From contig OX411559.1 in assembly GCA_948146395.1 (NCBI GenBank), forward strand, positions 2,050,001-2,114,000: 64,000 nt of DNA. The letters run 5' to 3'. Position numbers and translations under genes: made by a program. The stretch is from Fragum whitleyi (Eukaryota; Mollusca; Bivalvia; Cardiida; Cardiidae). Below, piece by piece: positions 22,096 through 34,800 of the stretch (the stretch's first letter is position 1; every line of letters starts with the position of its first letter). Below the pieces are notes generated by a model that had not been told where the DNA came from, did not search any database, and was given only the letters and a program-made list of their open reading frames with translations.

Positions 22096-24020
22096 CAGGG
22101 TGGGTGGGGTAAATTTTTGCTGACAAATAACAAACTTAACGAATTTCTTTGTTTATTGGTTGAATTATCATCGTATTCACACCAAATCTGAAATAAATAA
22201 GACAGAAAACGCTACATTAAGTCGTTTTGATAATGATATTAAGACAGTTATTTGAAAAAAAGAGGAATTACGGCTTGTCAATATTTTCAAGGAGGGTTGG
22301 TTCAAACATAGCCGTCTAACACAAAACTGCTACCACAATTTGACATTACAACGTGCCTAAATGTGTTGTAGTATGATGGATCTTTCCATTTTTACTGTCA
22401 AACCTTTTCTGGCAGGTTTGTTGAACGGATCGAAATTTTCAATTTTTGCCTCCTAGACTACTAAGGCTGACCCAAAAGTAAAAATATGATGAAAAAAATT
22501 CTTGATATCACTTCTGGTTGCCATGGATACAGACATTAAGTCTCTTTTTGCGAGTTTTTACAGGCAAATATATCAGTAATGCAGCACAAATTAAATAAAA
22601 ACACACAATATATAAGTTCCCCATCATCGTTCTCTCAAATAAAGTAATAATATTTTTGGGCCTATGTTGTTAACCTATGTTTCCATGGCAACAATACACA
22701 TACCCTACTTAAATATTGATTTTTGCATTTTTTCAAATGTAATGACAAAATACAGACATGGTTTTCCGTTTAACAAGGAAATACCACATAAACTTTCAAA
22801 TAAAAATAATTTTTGTTTTCTTTGCTATGGCAACGCGAATTCATATCCCTTAAATGATGGCAACTTCAGAACTTTTTAGAATCCTCAAATGACTAGATTA
22901 TTGAACTTAAATTCAATGTTATGATAATTTGTAAAATTGCTCAAATAGACCTTTTAGGACATATGAGATTTTTTTTTCAAAAACTTGCAGAAATAGCCTG
23001 TTGCTATGGGAAATATTATGTTATAATTCACAAAAGCCCATTTTTCGTCCTTGGATACGGGTATCCAACACTAAGCAATCGGAATATTTCTTAATCTTGA
23101 ATAAAGTTCAAACTTTCCTCTAACTTATATATCAAAATAGTTGTGTTAATCGGTCCAATTTTTTAGGAAAAAGGCTGCAAAATCACTCCAAAAATGCTTA
23201 ATTTTGGGTTGTATCGACAAATTACCATGGCAACTATTAGAATTTGTATTCTTTTTTCTTGTATTTTGATAGGGGCTTATTTGATCTCTTTTCTTATCAC
23301 ATATAAACTGTCAGGGACTTAGAATAACTGATTTAAGAAAAAAATGAAAATGGTTGCCATGTTAACAAAAAGGCCCAATGATTTTATTTGCGGTTTTTGA
23401 AAGAGCGCTTTTTGTTACATATGTTCCAATAATCATCATCAGTTTATCATGCTGCAAAACAAAATTAAAAAAAACAACAACTCCAAAGTAACAAAAGCAG
23501 CCAAGTTATGAGCTATAGTTACTGTTGTCATGGTAACCAATGTGTACAACAACAAAATTAATTTGAATCTTAGCTGCTCCTTTTATATAATAAATTCCAT
23601 CTACATATCAAAAAACAGTCATAAGTGAAGAAAGTCTGGAAATTATAAACAACATTTTGAAATCAATTTATCAAAATTAGCCATATTTGTTGTCATGGTA
23701 ACCAACCTTTTTGACACTTACTGACACAACAAAAAATCTAGTTCAAAATTTTCGGTCCTAGATTATCCAATTCATACAAAATCAACCATTATCTTCATAT
23801 AAATACCAAATTATATAGCTTCAAAAAAGCTTAATATTGCAAACTTCCGTGCTTTGAAGGTCGTTGCCATGGTAACCAGATGATCTAAAAAACATTTTTT
23901 GGTCAATTTCTTCTCCTTACATTATTCCCTTCTTGTATGTGAAATTTCATCAAAATCGGAGATCATGTGTGCCAAAATAGTTTAAGTCGTTACAGAGAAT
24001 GGGTATTAAAAGTTAAAGGC
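22096..24020 (+). repeat. Degenerate ~165-bp array with X-box-like palindromes
   Basis: About 10-11 diverged units, best marked by variants of GTTGCCATGGTAACC: about 22516, 22680, 22825, 23225, 23353, 23524, 23689 and 23863, mostly 145-175 bp apart. Around each marker lie similar A/T-rich phrases (AAATTTCATCAAAATCGGAG type). The left part (22290-22450) has an inverted relative at 17530-17710. No hairpin end of the standard type was identified. Confidence 0.6.
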
Positions 24021-25010
24021 ACCCTCGGTCTGCCATGCAAATACTTTTTGGGGAGGATGAATGAATCAAAGTGATATAAACATGTTGTTAGGTGTGTTTT
24101 TATTACCCAAGCCATGTACATGCCAGGTTTGGTTGAATTTGGTACTCGGATTTACGAGATTATATACAGATATGTTTTCATTTTTTATATAAGGTAAATA
24201 TGCCCGACTTTTGCCTATCTCTCATTTTTAGTGTATTTTTTGATGATGGACAATGAGAAAATGTTTCTTCTAATTTGGAATTTGCCAAGTCGTTTTGTAA
24301 GAGAAGACGTTCTTAGATTTTACAGAATAAAAATTCCTGTCCTAAGCACCCCATGTTTGGGAGTAACGAAATGCAAACAAGTTTCGAGAAGGTGACCAAA
24401 ACAATTCTGCAATAATTGGTTGTAATTGACCTATCGGTTACATATATGTACGAGGTGTTTAAAGATTTAAGGGTCAGAAAAAGCCTTGTCACGTCTTTTT
24501 GGGAGTATGTCTATATTTGGGAGTATATCAAATTTCGCGTTTTTTTTAAAGGGCCACTCAAGCAACATGTCTGCATAAATTGTGTGAAATTGACCCAGTG
24601 GTTACATAGACAAAGGTGTTTATAGATTTCATGATAAAAACAGCCGTGCTCTGCCACGCCGATTTTTGAAGGTCAATCAAAGATTCACGAAGATTAAGAA
24701 GTGTCGTCCAAGGAAAATTCCTACCAGATTTGGCTGAAATAGCCCCTCCCCCTTCCCTGGTTTCAGAGGCGACGATGGTTAAAAGTTTCGAGTCAAAATA
24801 AACCCACTCCCATATTTTTGAAAAAATAAAAACTTTACGAAAATGTTTTGTGAGGGCCACAAAAGAAACACTTTTTGCTAATTTGGTTGAAATCTGCTAA
24901 TTTTCGAAAAAGGAGAATTTCTGTGCCAAAATTGTTAACGATGGATGACCAATTCATAATAACAATCCAATAAAATGAAGATAGTTGATTGGTTTAAAAC
25001 CGCTCCACGT
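24021..25010 (+). repeat. Degenerate tandem relic
   Basis: Phrases recur loosely: CTCTGCCACGCCGATTTTT and TCTGCCATGCAAATACTTTTTGG; CCAGATTTGGCTGAAAT, CCAGGTTTGGTTGAATTTGG and TAATTTGGTTGAAAT. These resemble the beta core (CTGCCACGCCCATATTTAT) at low similarity. Probably an old beta-like array; boundaries uncertain. Confidence 0.4.
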
Positions 25011-26101
25011 GGGGAAATCTATTGTGCCTTACTTGCCCTTATCCGACCTCGATCTGAATGACCAGTGTTGTAAAAATGTTTAAAAAAACTCGTTACCTTT
25101 CGATAACCTTACATTGCTATTGATCAATTAGAATGAAGATTTTTTCGAAATCATTAGATCTAGTTATGAGCCTCTGCTAAGAGCGAGTCTACGAAGACAA
25201 CCAAGCCACTATCTAACGTAAGCGCGATTGCGCCGATTTTGTTTTAAATTGCAGAAATCTTTGGCAGAATTATAAATACCTCTATAGATGTTATAGAGGT
25301 CGTGTATTTGTGAGCCATTTGTAAAACTTAATGCCAGTGAACTTCCAATTTCGAGATACCAATAAATATTAAACATAACAAGAAAAAGTATAACATGTAA
25401 TGACATGTTATACATGGCGTAAGCTAATTTTGAATGTAGGATAGGAGCCAACAGCATGGAAATAATTTCGCAACTAGAAGAATTGTCATTATAAGGAAAC
25501 GTTACTATAGAAATTAGCTAAGCCCATTAAAGTCTGGTTTTTCACTAGTTCAAGAAAGAGTGTTACCCAAGAGATGTTTGAACAACCCAACGAGCTATGT
25601 TGGGCACGTGACATTTGTCGGGAAATATGCCATCTTTAGTCATATAAACAAAATAGTTCGCAAAATTTCAACAAAATTCAAATGCAAGTAACGCTTTTTA
25701 ATTAAAAAACAGAGTGCGAATTATCCAACGAGTCCCGGTCTTTAAAGTTCGCATTTTATTTGTTAATACTTTAACTAACAATTATACTAACTGATTCGCT
25801 GTGTATAAATACAACTTGGGACTTCACGTTATAAAATCCCAAAATAGCATCAATACACGCGGATAATCCTCTATGTAGCATATACCAGAGACATAAATAT
25901 ACATTATTATGTTATTCTATGTCTCTGCATATACTTACGAACTGAGCACTGTGAGACATAATTGTTTGTTACTTTACTAAATATTTATACTCATTAAAGA
26001 AGGGCAAAAGTAAAAAAAAAAAAAAAAAAAACTTTGAACAGTCCTTACAACCTTTTAACCCCCCCCCCATTAAAACAACAACAACAACAACAAAACAATA
26101 T
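25011..26101. other. Intergenic, small hairpin and simple repeats
   Basis: No gene seen. CAGAGACATA at about 25889 and TATGTCTCTG at about 25917 form a 10-bp-stem hairpin. Poly(A) (about 26011-26031), a C run (about 26060-26068) and (AAC)n (about 26075-26092) lead into the next tRNA-like fragment. Confidence 0.5.
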
Positions 26102-26147
26102 TGCCTGCGTGACAGTCGACCGCGCTATCCACTAGAACACCAAGACT
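26102..26147 (-). mobile_element. 5'-half tRNA-like fragment (SINE relic)
   Basis: On the minus strand: TTCTAGTGGATAGCGCGGTC, then GACTGTCACGC, i.e. an A box, a D arm and an anticodon arm with a GTC-like loop. No T arm or B box follows; the sequence goes straight into (TTG)n and poly(G). So this is a truncated SINE head, not a tRNA gene. Confidence 0.55.
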
Positions 26148-28689
26148 GATTAAAACAATAGTTATTTATTACTATATATATTAAAATACGATCTAATACT
26201 TTGACTTGGTTACTTCCCCTAATTCTATTAATACATCGGGCTACCATTTTAACGGAGAACTATGTCACTCGATTTTTGTTGTATTTACGCGAAAAGGGAC
26301 AATGAAAAATGTGTTCAAATTAAAATTGTCATAACTAAGTATAGACAAAAATTTTCACATAAGCTAACAGTTTCTGAGACATGCAAAAGATGACGATAAT
26401 ATTTTCGAAGCGAGACCTACAAAGACATATGCGAAAACTCGTAAATTACTGTCTACCAACACGATCCTAGATAGACCCGCCCAAATATGGGTCAAATGAT
26501 TTTCATTTTTAAAACAAGTGTTCAAAAACATTTTCGCTCATAAATAAATATCAAGAAAAACTAAAAATTGTCAAGCTAACAGGTGTCTATGAGCACGAAA
26601 TGTCACTACCTTCTCCAACTGGCTGTAGAAACGGATTTCCCTACAACCTGTAACCCCTGAACCTGGAGGAATCCATTTGGATTTTGAATATAATAATAGC
26701 TCTATGAATAACTATTTGTACGAAGGTATTCATTGAATTCGTTTTTTTAGAATAAGTAGCGCCATGAAAATAGTTCTTGTGTATCGATCTATAGGCCTAC
26801 GCAAATAAACTTGATTACCTTTTTATTACCCTTATTATTTAGCTGATTGTTTAATTGTTACTTTGATGTAAATAATTGAAATTTTTAGGTGTATATGTTC
26901 TGCGTTTTTTGGAAATAAAGTGATTTACTTAGCACATGACATAAAAATGATATCCTATTGCTTGTTTTCGCTAAGGCAATTACGCCTTATCATCGATGTT
27001 CTTCCAAATCCACGTAACTACAGCTTAACACCAGGTTTTAGAAGAAAAACGACGCTAAACTCCCAAAAGCTCTGTGATAAATACACTCATCTATACATTT
27101 GTGACACTTAAAGCTCCCCGTAAGCTCTATGTGTGCAGATGAGATTAAGACAAATTTACAATTTCCAACTTCTACGAAACTCAACGCATATATTTTTAGC
27201 TATTTCATGCAATTTACCGTTGTGAATTTCTGTTTGTTAAGAGCTTACAACAGTGAAACACCGATCCCTCGCTTTCAGTTTTTTGTAATATTTCCCACCG
27301 GCTATCAAGCCCAAGAGAAGAAGTTCAAGTGAAAATCTTAGTACCATCCACATGATTCAGAGTAATCTATGAAAATGGCAACTATATTGTCTGATCTGAC
27401 GATTATAGATAAGGAAAGATTATTGACGTTTTTGGCGCGTGACTGTAATTATCTTGGCACAATTGGGAGATCTGCAAGATTAGAGTTATTTTCAATACGT
27501 TGATTATGCATACATTGTTTAAGGCTCTTCAGATCTAAAGAAAGATAAAGCATTTTCGACCACGATTTTTAAATCGTACTTTCGATTCTTCACTATTTTA
27601 CACTTTTTTAGTCATACCAATATATCGGGGCTTCAACCACATTTTTTACCATAATTTTGCAAAAGTAGAGCTATCCTTTAAAGCAATTTACTCCATATAC
27701 CGGTATCACTGGATACATGTAGTTTAAACTTAGTATTTCGATTAAATATAAACGCACTATTACAAGAATATTGTAAGTAAAATAAGCCTGCGCGAAACAT
27801 TTCCAACAATTTAGGATGTGCATATGGAGCAAACATTGAGCAGCGTAACAACAGTCTTTATACTATAGATTCGACAGAGGAAATGTCAATTATTCCTTAT
27901 TTTGACATGCTAATTAGCATACCGATGGTCATTTCATCTTTAACTTAAATATCACGTGATTTGTACCGTCATTACTCGCCTGGTTAACTGTTTTTCCGTG
28001 TGAAAATCTAAACGTCTTCGTAAAATGATGCTCTGTAATTGGTCTTATAGGTAAACCATGCTATTCGAATGATAATAAACACACTTACGGCGAGTTAAAT
28101 ACAGAGAAATTGGGATTAACGAATTTTTTGCTGTAACGGTCTTTTAACTATACTTAAAGATCACAGAAACGCAAAACTACAGGTATTTTAACCATCATTT
28201 GAAACGCATCTGTAAACGTTATGTGCCATAGCTTTTGAAAACGGCTTCATCATAAAGAAACTAAAATTGAAACGACAAAAAGCATTGAATATCGATACGG
28301 AGAAAAAGGTGTTTTCTTGATGAGGTTCTTTACTCTATCAATATAGGTGATGTAATTCTGTAATTAAGTACCGTTATCTCAAGCTTGTTAAATTTCAGTT
28401 CAGTTCAGTCCACCCCTACTCCTGGCTATACCACATTTTCCCGCGTTTTCGAATACCGCGGTTGGACTATAATAAGGGAACATGGGGTTCTATGGTATTA
28501 GATAGAAAATATGATATGACAAGAAAAAATGCGATTCATTTTTTCGATTCTGAGATTTTCGGCAAAATGATGGTCCATAATGAAGTCGAACGGACTCTAT
28601 TCCAATAAAGAAAAAAATGAAACGTCCTTTAAAATTGAAGATCTACGTTTAAAGATATGCAGAGGATATTGAATGAGTGGTCATTGAAT
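26148..28689. other. Intergenic, no gene seen
   Basis: No supported exon. Frames at 26920-27111 and 27129-27332 have no recognisable domain, and the region is uniformly AT-rich. Confidence 0.4.
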
Positions 28690-28692
28690 ACT

Positions 28693-28781
28693 GAATTTAT
28701 TAAACGAGTCTTCTATAAAAAGATAAAAACGAGGATGTGTCGAGTTTTTTATCTGTTTTAGACGATGAGTTTAATAAATTC
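28693..28781. repeat. Inverted repeat (foldback)
   Basis: GAATTTATTAAAC (28693-28705) is exactly complementary to GTTTAATAAATTC (28769-28781). Pairing extends imperfectly inward (CGAGTCTTCTATAAAA with TTTTAGACGATGA), giving about 28-bp arms around a ~35-bp loop. Possibly a small MITE end or foldback unit. Confidence 0.6.
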
Positions 28782-29884
28782 TGCATTTTATGAGCACAAA
28801 TTTTATATTCTGTTTAAAATATGACCCGAATTTTAGCGAAAAATCCTCAAAATTCTTGAAATTCAACGTTTCCATTTTCCACGAAACTTATAACGCCGTT
28901 TAAAAATGACGTCACAAAACATAGATTATGACGTCATTTTCGCGGTTACAAAAAAGCGCTCTGGGCTCATTTGCACAGTTATTCCGCTAGTGTAATAACA
29001 CCCGTGTATAATATCAAAAAATATTCAAGGGTTTATTTCACTCCCGCGGCGTAGGTCATATTATAAATGATTCTATAAAAGCATTTAAATTTTTAAATAA
29101 TTTTCTATCACTGTATTCAAAATCAAACTTTTGATATTGCTTCACTTATTTGTCATTTTTCATTTGTTTATTTATTTGTCATGTTCCGTATTGTTACTAT
29201 ATCGTGAGACGGCCTAGAGCAATATTGTTGCCGACATAACGTATTATGAAATAAATAAATAAATATATAAATAAAAATTATTTCCCTCTAACTGTAGTTG
29301 CAAATGATATGACCTTTTTTCATTATCCATACAGAGTTACAACAAGGGTTTTTATCGAGGAGCGTTATCATTCATGATTAATGCCCTGGCAGGGCGTAGC
29401 CTTATTAACGGGTCGTTGCACTTAAGGTTAAGGGAAATCAGCTTTTATCTTAAATAACCTTCTTCTAAAGAGAGACGACATAAATAACTCGAGACCTTAA
29501 ATCGTAAATTGGAAACCAAATCCTCGTAACTTCAGCTTTATCAAGTCTTGGTAACCAAACGATGAAATGTGATCTCTCTCAAAGCACGCGAATCCTTGAG
29601 GTTTTAGGATACAGTTATTTGCACGCGTTAACGATGATTACCGACTAAAATTCGAAAGAACCCAAACTATTGAGAAGTAAACTCTCCAAATTACGTCACT
29701 GTTAAGCCCCGCCCTGCCAGTTCATTAATTACGCAGAATATCTGACAATGGATTATCACGACACTGAATTGAATGATTGAGTTTCGCCTTTATTGTTGTA
29801 AAAGGTTTTTTATAGTGTAGTTTTTTCCAATGCTCTAGGTTTTCTTTCACATATTTCGTAGACACCGAAAGTGGACAAAAAAAT
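28782..29884. other. Intergenic with CRE-type inverted repeat
   Basis: AAAATGACGTCA (28903-28914) and TGACGTCATTTT (28929-28940) form a perfect 12-bp inverted repeat carrying two full CRE-like palindromes 14 bp apart. The rest includes an AAAT-type simple repeat (about 29250-29277). No gene seen. Confidence 0.5.
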
Positions 29885-30628
29885 CAAAAGACAGATTCTT
29901 CATGAAACTTTTGCAGAATTTTATCAACTATGCGTCCATACGAACGTCATCCCGTAAAAACAATTTTCTTCCTATATTTATGGATTGTTTTCCCAAACTT
30001 CGACTGATAGTTCCTTATCAAATGGACATGTGCCTTTTGTCATGGCTGTTTACAAAATACATCGAAAAAGGAAAAAATATTGGTATCAATATATGGAATA
30101 TATATCAATATTCTCCGTCTATTTCTTGTCAAAATATCCTTTCTTACATATATGGACGGATTCCACGAAACGTTCACGAAATGTTGCTCACCGCGTGACG
30201 ATGCGCATATTCTAGCGTTGTGGTGATATGTTACAGAATTTAAAATGCGGCCTTAATGTAAAATTTCTTGAAAACACAACCCCTCCTACATTTATGGATG
30301 GTTTTCATGATACTTTCTAAGAGTTTTCCCTTTCATATCTCGATACGCATATTCTCGAGATGCGGTGATAATATTACGAGTTACGAAAAAGGAGGCCTAA
30401 ATGCAAAATACCTTGTAAAGACTATTTCAAAATTTATGGATGGATTTGAATCAAACCTTTTGTTAACACATCTTCTACATTAAAGGATAGTTTATCACGA
30501 AACTTTTGCAGTTTTTTTCCCACCATGCGACCATACGAACAGCATAGCGTTTTTTCTTTCCTGTCGTGGAAAAGGGCCTTAATGTAAGTTGTTAACGCAT
30601 TTCCTCCTTAATTCATTGATTGATTTTT
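29885..30628 (+). repeat. Relic family B tandem core
   Basis: About four to five very diverged units resembling family B: CATTTATGGATGG or variants at about 29980, 30150, 30290 and 30433, with AAACTTTTGCAG, CCATACGAAC and GGAAAAGGGCCTTAATG. Interrupted at the right by family G copy 2. Open frames here are repeat shadows. Confidence 0.5.
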
Positions 30629-31090
30629 AAGTTGGAATGCGGAGCAATTCCAACTTAGATTTAACAAAACCGCAAAATGAATTCAAGATAATTTCATTTC
30701 GGGTTTTTTGATAACACATATCACGTGAACAGGATGTGAATACATTTCGGACTATTTTGTATATCTCAACTTGACATAGACATAAAGTTTATTTCACGAA
30801 GAAGTAATAATATTGTACAATTACACAACTATCACTTCATGTAAATCATTAACACGCTAATAAATGTTTTGAACGATATTTATTGAAAGTTGTGTACGAA
30901 TTTACTTGTATCATATGTTTACATTACTGTATTTGGAAATCATGTGATAAGTCAGCCCAATAAAGTTAGTTATTGACAATGGTACTAGCCAATCACGTGA
31001 TCTTCTTATTTGGTAATGTCGCGATCTGTTTTTCGTAGAATTATGTTATAGCTTCTTTTAGAGGTCTAGTTTCTCTTTCTGAACGACCTT
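30629..31090 (-). mobile_element. Family G repeat, copy 2
   Basis: Inverse orientation to 9476-10010 with the same landmarks: hairpin AAGTTGGAATGCGGAGCAAT/ATTCCAACTT at 30629-30656, then AACAAAACCGCAAAATGAA, ATATCACGTGAACAGGATG, AATCACGTGATC and GTCGTTCAG-type end at 31090. It lacks the 69-bp internal duplication. Inserted in the family B relic. Confidence 0.8.
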
Positions 31091-31779
31091 ATTACACAAC
31101 ATTATAGTTCAAATGTTTTGTATGTAACTGTCCCGTAAACCATCATTAGAAACGCATAACATCTACCGATTATTTATCTGTATTAAAACCCCGACCCAGT
31201 AAATATTCCCTTTTTATTACTGCTCTAAAAAACCGGAACCCCATTTCCAAATCGCACGACAATTACACTTAATGGTGGATGCAGCAAGGATCGACGTAGG
31301 TATAGATCCACAAGTTTAAGTGAGTGATATACCTGTATAGACAAAATTTACCTTTGATAACTCACTCTAAATTGCGGGTCTATAGGTAAACATTCATCTT
31401 CTCTTTCTGCTTCTGTTCTTTTTCTTTAAAATTCCTTAGACATAAATTTACTTGTGCAAAAAAACGCACGTGCGCAATCCTTTAAATATCATTGAAGATT
31501 ATCACCAGTTAACTAAAGCCTTTGTTTTTATCAAATATCTGAACGAGTTTACCAACCGCGTGTTTTGCCTTCAGGGGCCTTTTTTCGAGAAAGGTCCTAC
31601 TACCCAAATTTGATCGTATCGCAATCGTACGATTAAAATTGGCTTTCAAGAAACATTTTTGGCTTTAAAGAAACATGTCATATCCTGTAATTTACGATCA
31701 AATTTGCGACACCGAAAGGCTAGTCGCAAATTTTGCGATTTTGACTGTGCAAGCATAATATTTTCTCGGATTTCATTTT
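31091..31779. other. Intergenic with small hairpins
   Basis: AAATTTGCGAC (31700-31710) and GTCGCAAATTT (31723-31733) form a perfect 11-bp stem with a 12-nt loop. A looser inverted pair lies at about 31302-31385 (AAGTTTAAGTGAGT against ACTCACTCTAAATT). No gene seen. Confidence 0.5.
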
Positions 31780-32122
31780 TATACGCCGCTGGTGGCGGTC
31801 GTATATTAACGTCATCTTCTCCGTCTATCCGTCCGTCCGTCCATCCGTCCGTACGTACGTCCGTACGTACGTCCGTACGAAAGTACGTCCAATTTCTTGT
31901 GAGCACAACTCCTCAAAAGTTTCAGGTTGAATTTTGATGAAACTTTCACATATTGTTCCTAGTCACCTGACCTTGCGCATATTATCACGGTTTGGTGAAT
32001 TTCAGCCGCATCATGGAAAAAGGGGACTTCATGTAAAAAAAAATTGTGAACGCAACTCCTTCCTCATTTATGGACCGATCTAGATTAAACCTTATCAGAA
32101 TGTTCCTAGTCACCTGACCTTG
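31780..32122 (+). mobile_element. Hairpin-ended element, family B, copy 2
   Basis: Same left end as 3075: CGCCGCTGGTGGCGGTCGTA, then TATTAACGTCATCTTC, then a CCGT-type microsatellite partly converted to CGTACGTA (31825-31890). Two units follow with TTCCTAGTCACCTGACC, TTGCGCATA and GGAAAAAGGGGAC. It ends abruptly after TTCCTAGTCACCTGACCTTGG. Confidence 0.75.
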
Positions 32123-33361
32123 GTGGTATTAAATTGCTATTGAAGGAACTTACCCTTTTTTGACCATGGCTAAAAACGATTGCTTAACCTTACTTGTTTT
32201 ATTGAGGCAAAGAATAAAGATTCTCAATAAATGTTTCATTGTTCTTTTTGAATAAAAAAAAGTTGTCTCACTTAAGACTCCGTTGTTCCATTATTCAGGC
32301 AAAGCTTTGATTACTTGAAAATTCCAGTGTTTTCGGTCAACACAATATCATTTACAATCATCTACAAAGCTGTAAAAATGCAAACAATAAAAAATTGGAG
32401 TATTTCCTGTTAGGTAAACGCAAAGTGTGAGCCATATTTCAAACAGTGAATAAATCTATAATAGAGGAACGAAATTTCAATGTATCAAAAGTTTTCTGTT
32501 AAGTAACACTGCCACGACAACAACTTAAGCATGAGAGATTGATTATGAATACTTTAATCTGCAAACGTTAGAATGGGATAACCGAAATTTGTTACAATAT
32601 GTTCCATTCATAAGCAAAGCTTCACAGATAAAAGGAATTCTATACCAATATTGAAAACAAGAAGAAAGTAATAGTCAATGAGAAACAAAATTAGGGTCTC
32701 TGTTGTTGCATCTTCCCTTTGTAGAATTTTGTATGAGATTAAAAGTTAATATTTTTACCCAATTAACAAACCACAATAATAATTGAATATAATGATAATT
32801 ATAAAAAAATTAAAAGTTATAACCTCGAAACAATCAGGTTCAATTAGTCTTGAAATGCTCCACACAATCGGCGCGAAAGCCCGGAGTCGAGTTCTCTCGT
32901 TGAAATATTCATTCTTTCAGGACATACGAGTAAACATCTCTTTTTTTTCTTTTGGTCAGTATGGTGATTTTATTTCCTGTGAATTAGGGGACAGTGTACC
33001 CATTAACACGAAAGTTTATATAAGACGACCTGCACGTGCAGATTCATATGATCAATTTTACGATGACCAAATTGTCTTTCATATTCAAAGATTTTTTTGT
33101 GAAAGCCATTTACGACCATCTTAACTATAATTGTGCGATAATTATGAGATTCATCGTACGATTTTTCTTCTTGAAAGAAGCCCATCGTCCCACCGGAATA
33201 CCTACAAAACTCATGAACAATTATGTTTTTTCTCCTACATTCGCGCATGGTAATAATATCATCTGCGTGTGCATTGGCTTGAAGTGAGAACCAATATATT
33301 TTCTTGTTGTTGTTTTTTCTTTTGCAGAATTATGGTATCTCATTTCTTCCTTTTCATCATT
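32123..33361. other. Intergenic, no gene accepted
   Basis: A plus-strand 113-codon frame at 32783-33124 has no recognisable domain and overlaps opposing frames. Nothing else seen. Confidence 0.35.
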
Positions 33362-33519
33362 TTTCTTTCATCATATTCAGGCCTGTATAGCGATTTAGGG
33401 TTTTAAGCGTCTCTCGTTGTTGAAATACATTGATTAATATACGCCTGTCAAAAGACGAGACGTATTATGTGATCACCTGTAATTGGCGGGAGGCGCCAGC
33501 TTCGTTAGTGGCTTGAGGT
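33362..33519 (-). repeat. Interspersed repeat E, copy 2, left part
   Basis: Inverse match to 7391-7605, from CAGGCCTGTATAGCGATT through AAAAGACGAGACGTATTATG to GCTTGAGGT. It stops exactly where a LINE 3' fragment starts, and the match resumes at 34407. Confidence 0.75.
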
Positions 33520-34406
33520 ATTATAAATATATATATATATAGTTTATTCGTAATAAAGGTATTGACATAGTTCAAGTACAAATTCACAGTAAAAATACAT
33601 TTTTACAATAAAGAGTTATGTATCTAAAATTTTCAACATGTAAATAGGCTAAAATTTAAAACGTCTATTACAAGTATAAATAATAATTTAATAAGAATTA
33701 CTTTTTAAGAACTATGTATATACTCCACTACAAGGATGACACAAAAAAGATACAAAATCTTATTTCCATTGTGGTCCTTTAATGGGAATATAAGCATAGA
33801 AAGGCATCTTGTTACGCAAAATTATTATTTATATAAGAATTGAAAGACATTGTTGGAAAATAAATAAATGACTAGTCAAATCACAGCTCGTAAAAATACA
33901 ATGATGTCAAATGCGTAAAAAATGTCATTTGAGTAAAAAAGTTCTTAGTTGAGATTTAAAAGCATTTAAATTCGAAACATCCTTAAGAGAACTTGGTAAA
34001 GCATTCCAAAATTTAGACCCATTAAAAGCAAATGTTTTCTTTCCAGTAGAGCCAACCTTGAGTAAAATAAAATCGCCAGTGGAATGGGAGCGTGTGTTGT
34101 AAGAGTGAACTGCGTTAAAAGAGACAATATTATCATTCATGTACTCAGGACTTAAACCATGCTTTATTTTGAAAACATTGCACAGAATTATCTGTTCAAC
34201 TCTTTTTTCCACAGGGAGCCAATTCAATTTTTTTAAAATGCTCAAGACTAATATGTGCAGTATGTTCTAAGTTTAAAATAAAACGAATCAATTTATTCTG
34301 AGTAGTCTGAAGTTTATTCTTTAAAGATTTACTGAGACCATTGAACCAAAATGAACATGCATAATCGTAATGACATTGTATAAGAGAGGTGGCTATCAGT
34401 TTTTTT
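33520..34406 (-). pseudogene. LINE 3' fragment (end of reverse transcriptase ORF), nested in repeat E
   Basis: Minus-strand translation gives the C-terminal region that follows the reverse transcriptase of CR1/L2-like non-LTR retrotransposons: YDYACSFWFNGLSKSLKNK, then LNWLPVEKRVEQ, YNTRSHSTGD and FNGSKFWNALPSSLK, ending at a stop near 33925. A frameshift in an A run near 34230 splits it. The catalytic part is missing (5' truncation). The 3' UTR runs to an (AT)n tail at about 33526-33541. The clade call is tentative. Confidence 0.75.
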
Positions 34407-34462
34407 GGTCACCGTCTCTTGAACGCATTCCAACTTATCAGTACTTTCAGTACTTTGATTTT
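34407..34462 (-). repeat. Interspersed repeat E, copy 2, right part
   Basis: Continues copy 2 after the LINE: GGTCACCGTCTCTTGAACGC, CATTCCAACTTATCAGTACT, TTCAGTACTTTGATT. GGT is present on both sides of the LINE, consistent with a very short or decayed target-site duplication. Confidence 0.7.
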
Positions 34463-34800
34463 AACTTTTACAGATTGTTCCTTATCAAATAGCCATGTGC
34501 ATGTGTGCCATGGTTGTTGCCTAACTGCCACGAAAAAGAAAAAAGAGTAAGGGACCTTTATGTTTTTTTAACACTACTTATCTACATTATGGATCTATAT
34601 GATATTTTTACAGAATGTGTCTTGTTGCATAGTTATAGGAATTTTTAGTGGCGTGCAGAAATTTGGTCGCGTCATGGAAAATGCAGTTTAATTTCTTGGA
34701 TCGATTCGAATGCTTTTTCACAGAATGTTCTACGTTTTGGACAAATGATGACTCTTCACACGAGTATTTTTCTTCTTCATTTACACTATGAAGCATAAAA
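34463..34800 (+). repeat. Relic family B units
   Basis: Matches 30010-30060 (GTTCCTTATCAAATAGCCAT) and family B phrases (GCGTCATGGAAAA, ACAGAATGTTC). Degenerate; no hairpin end. Confidence 0.4.
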
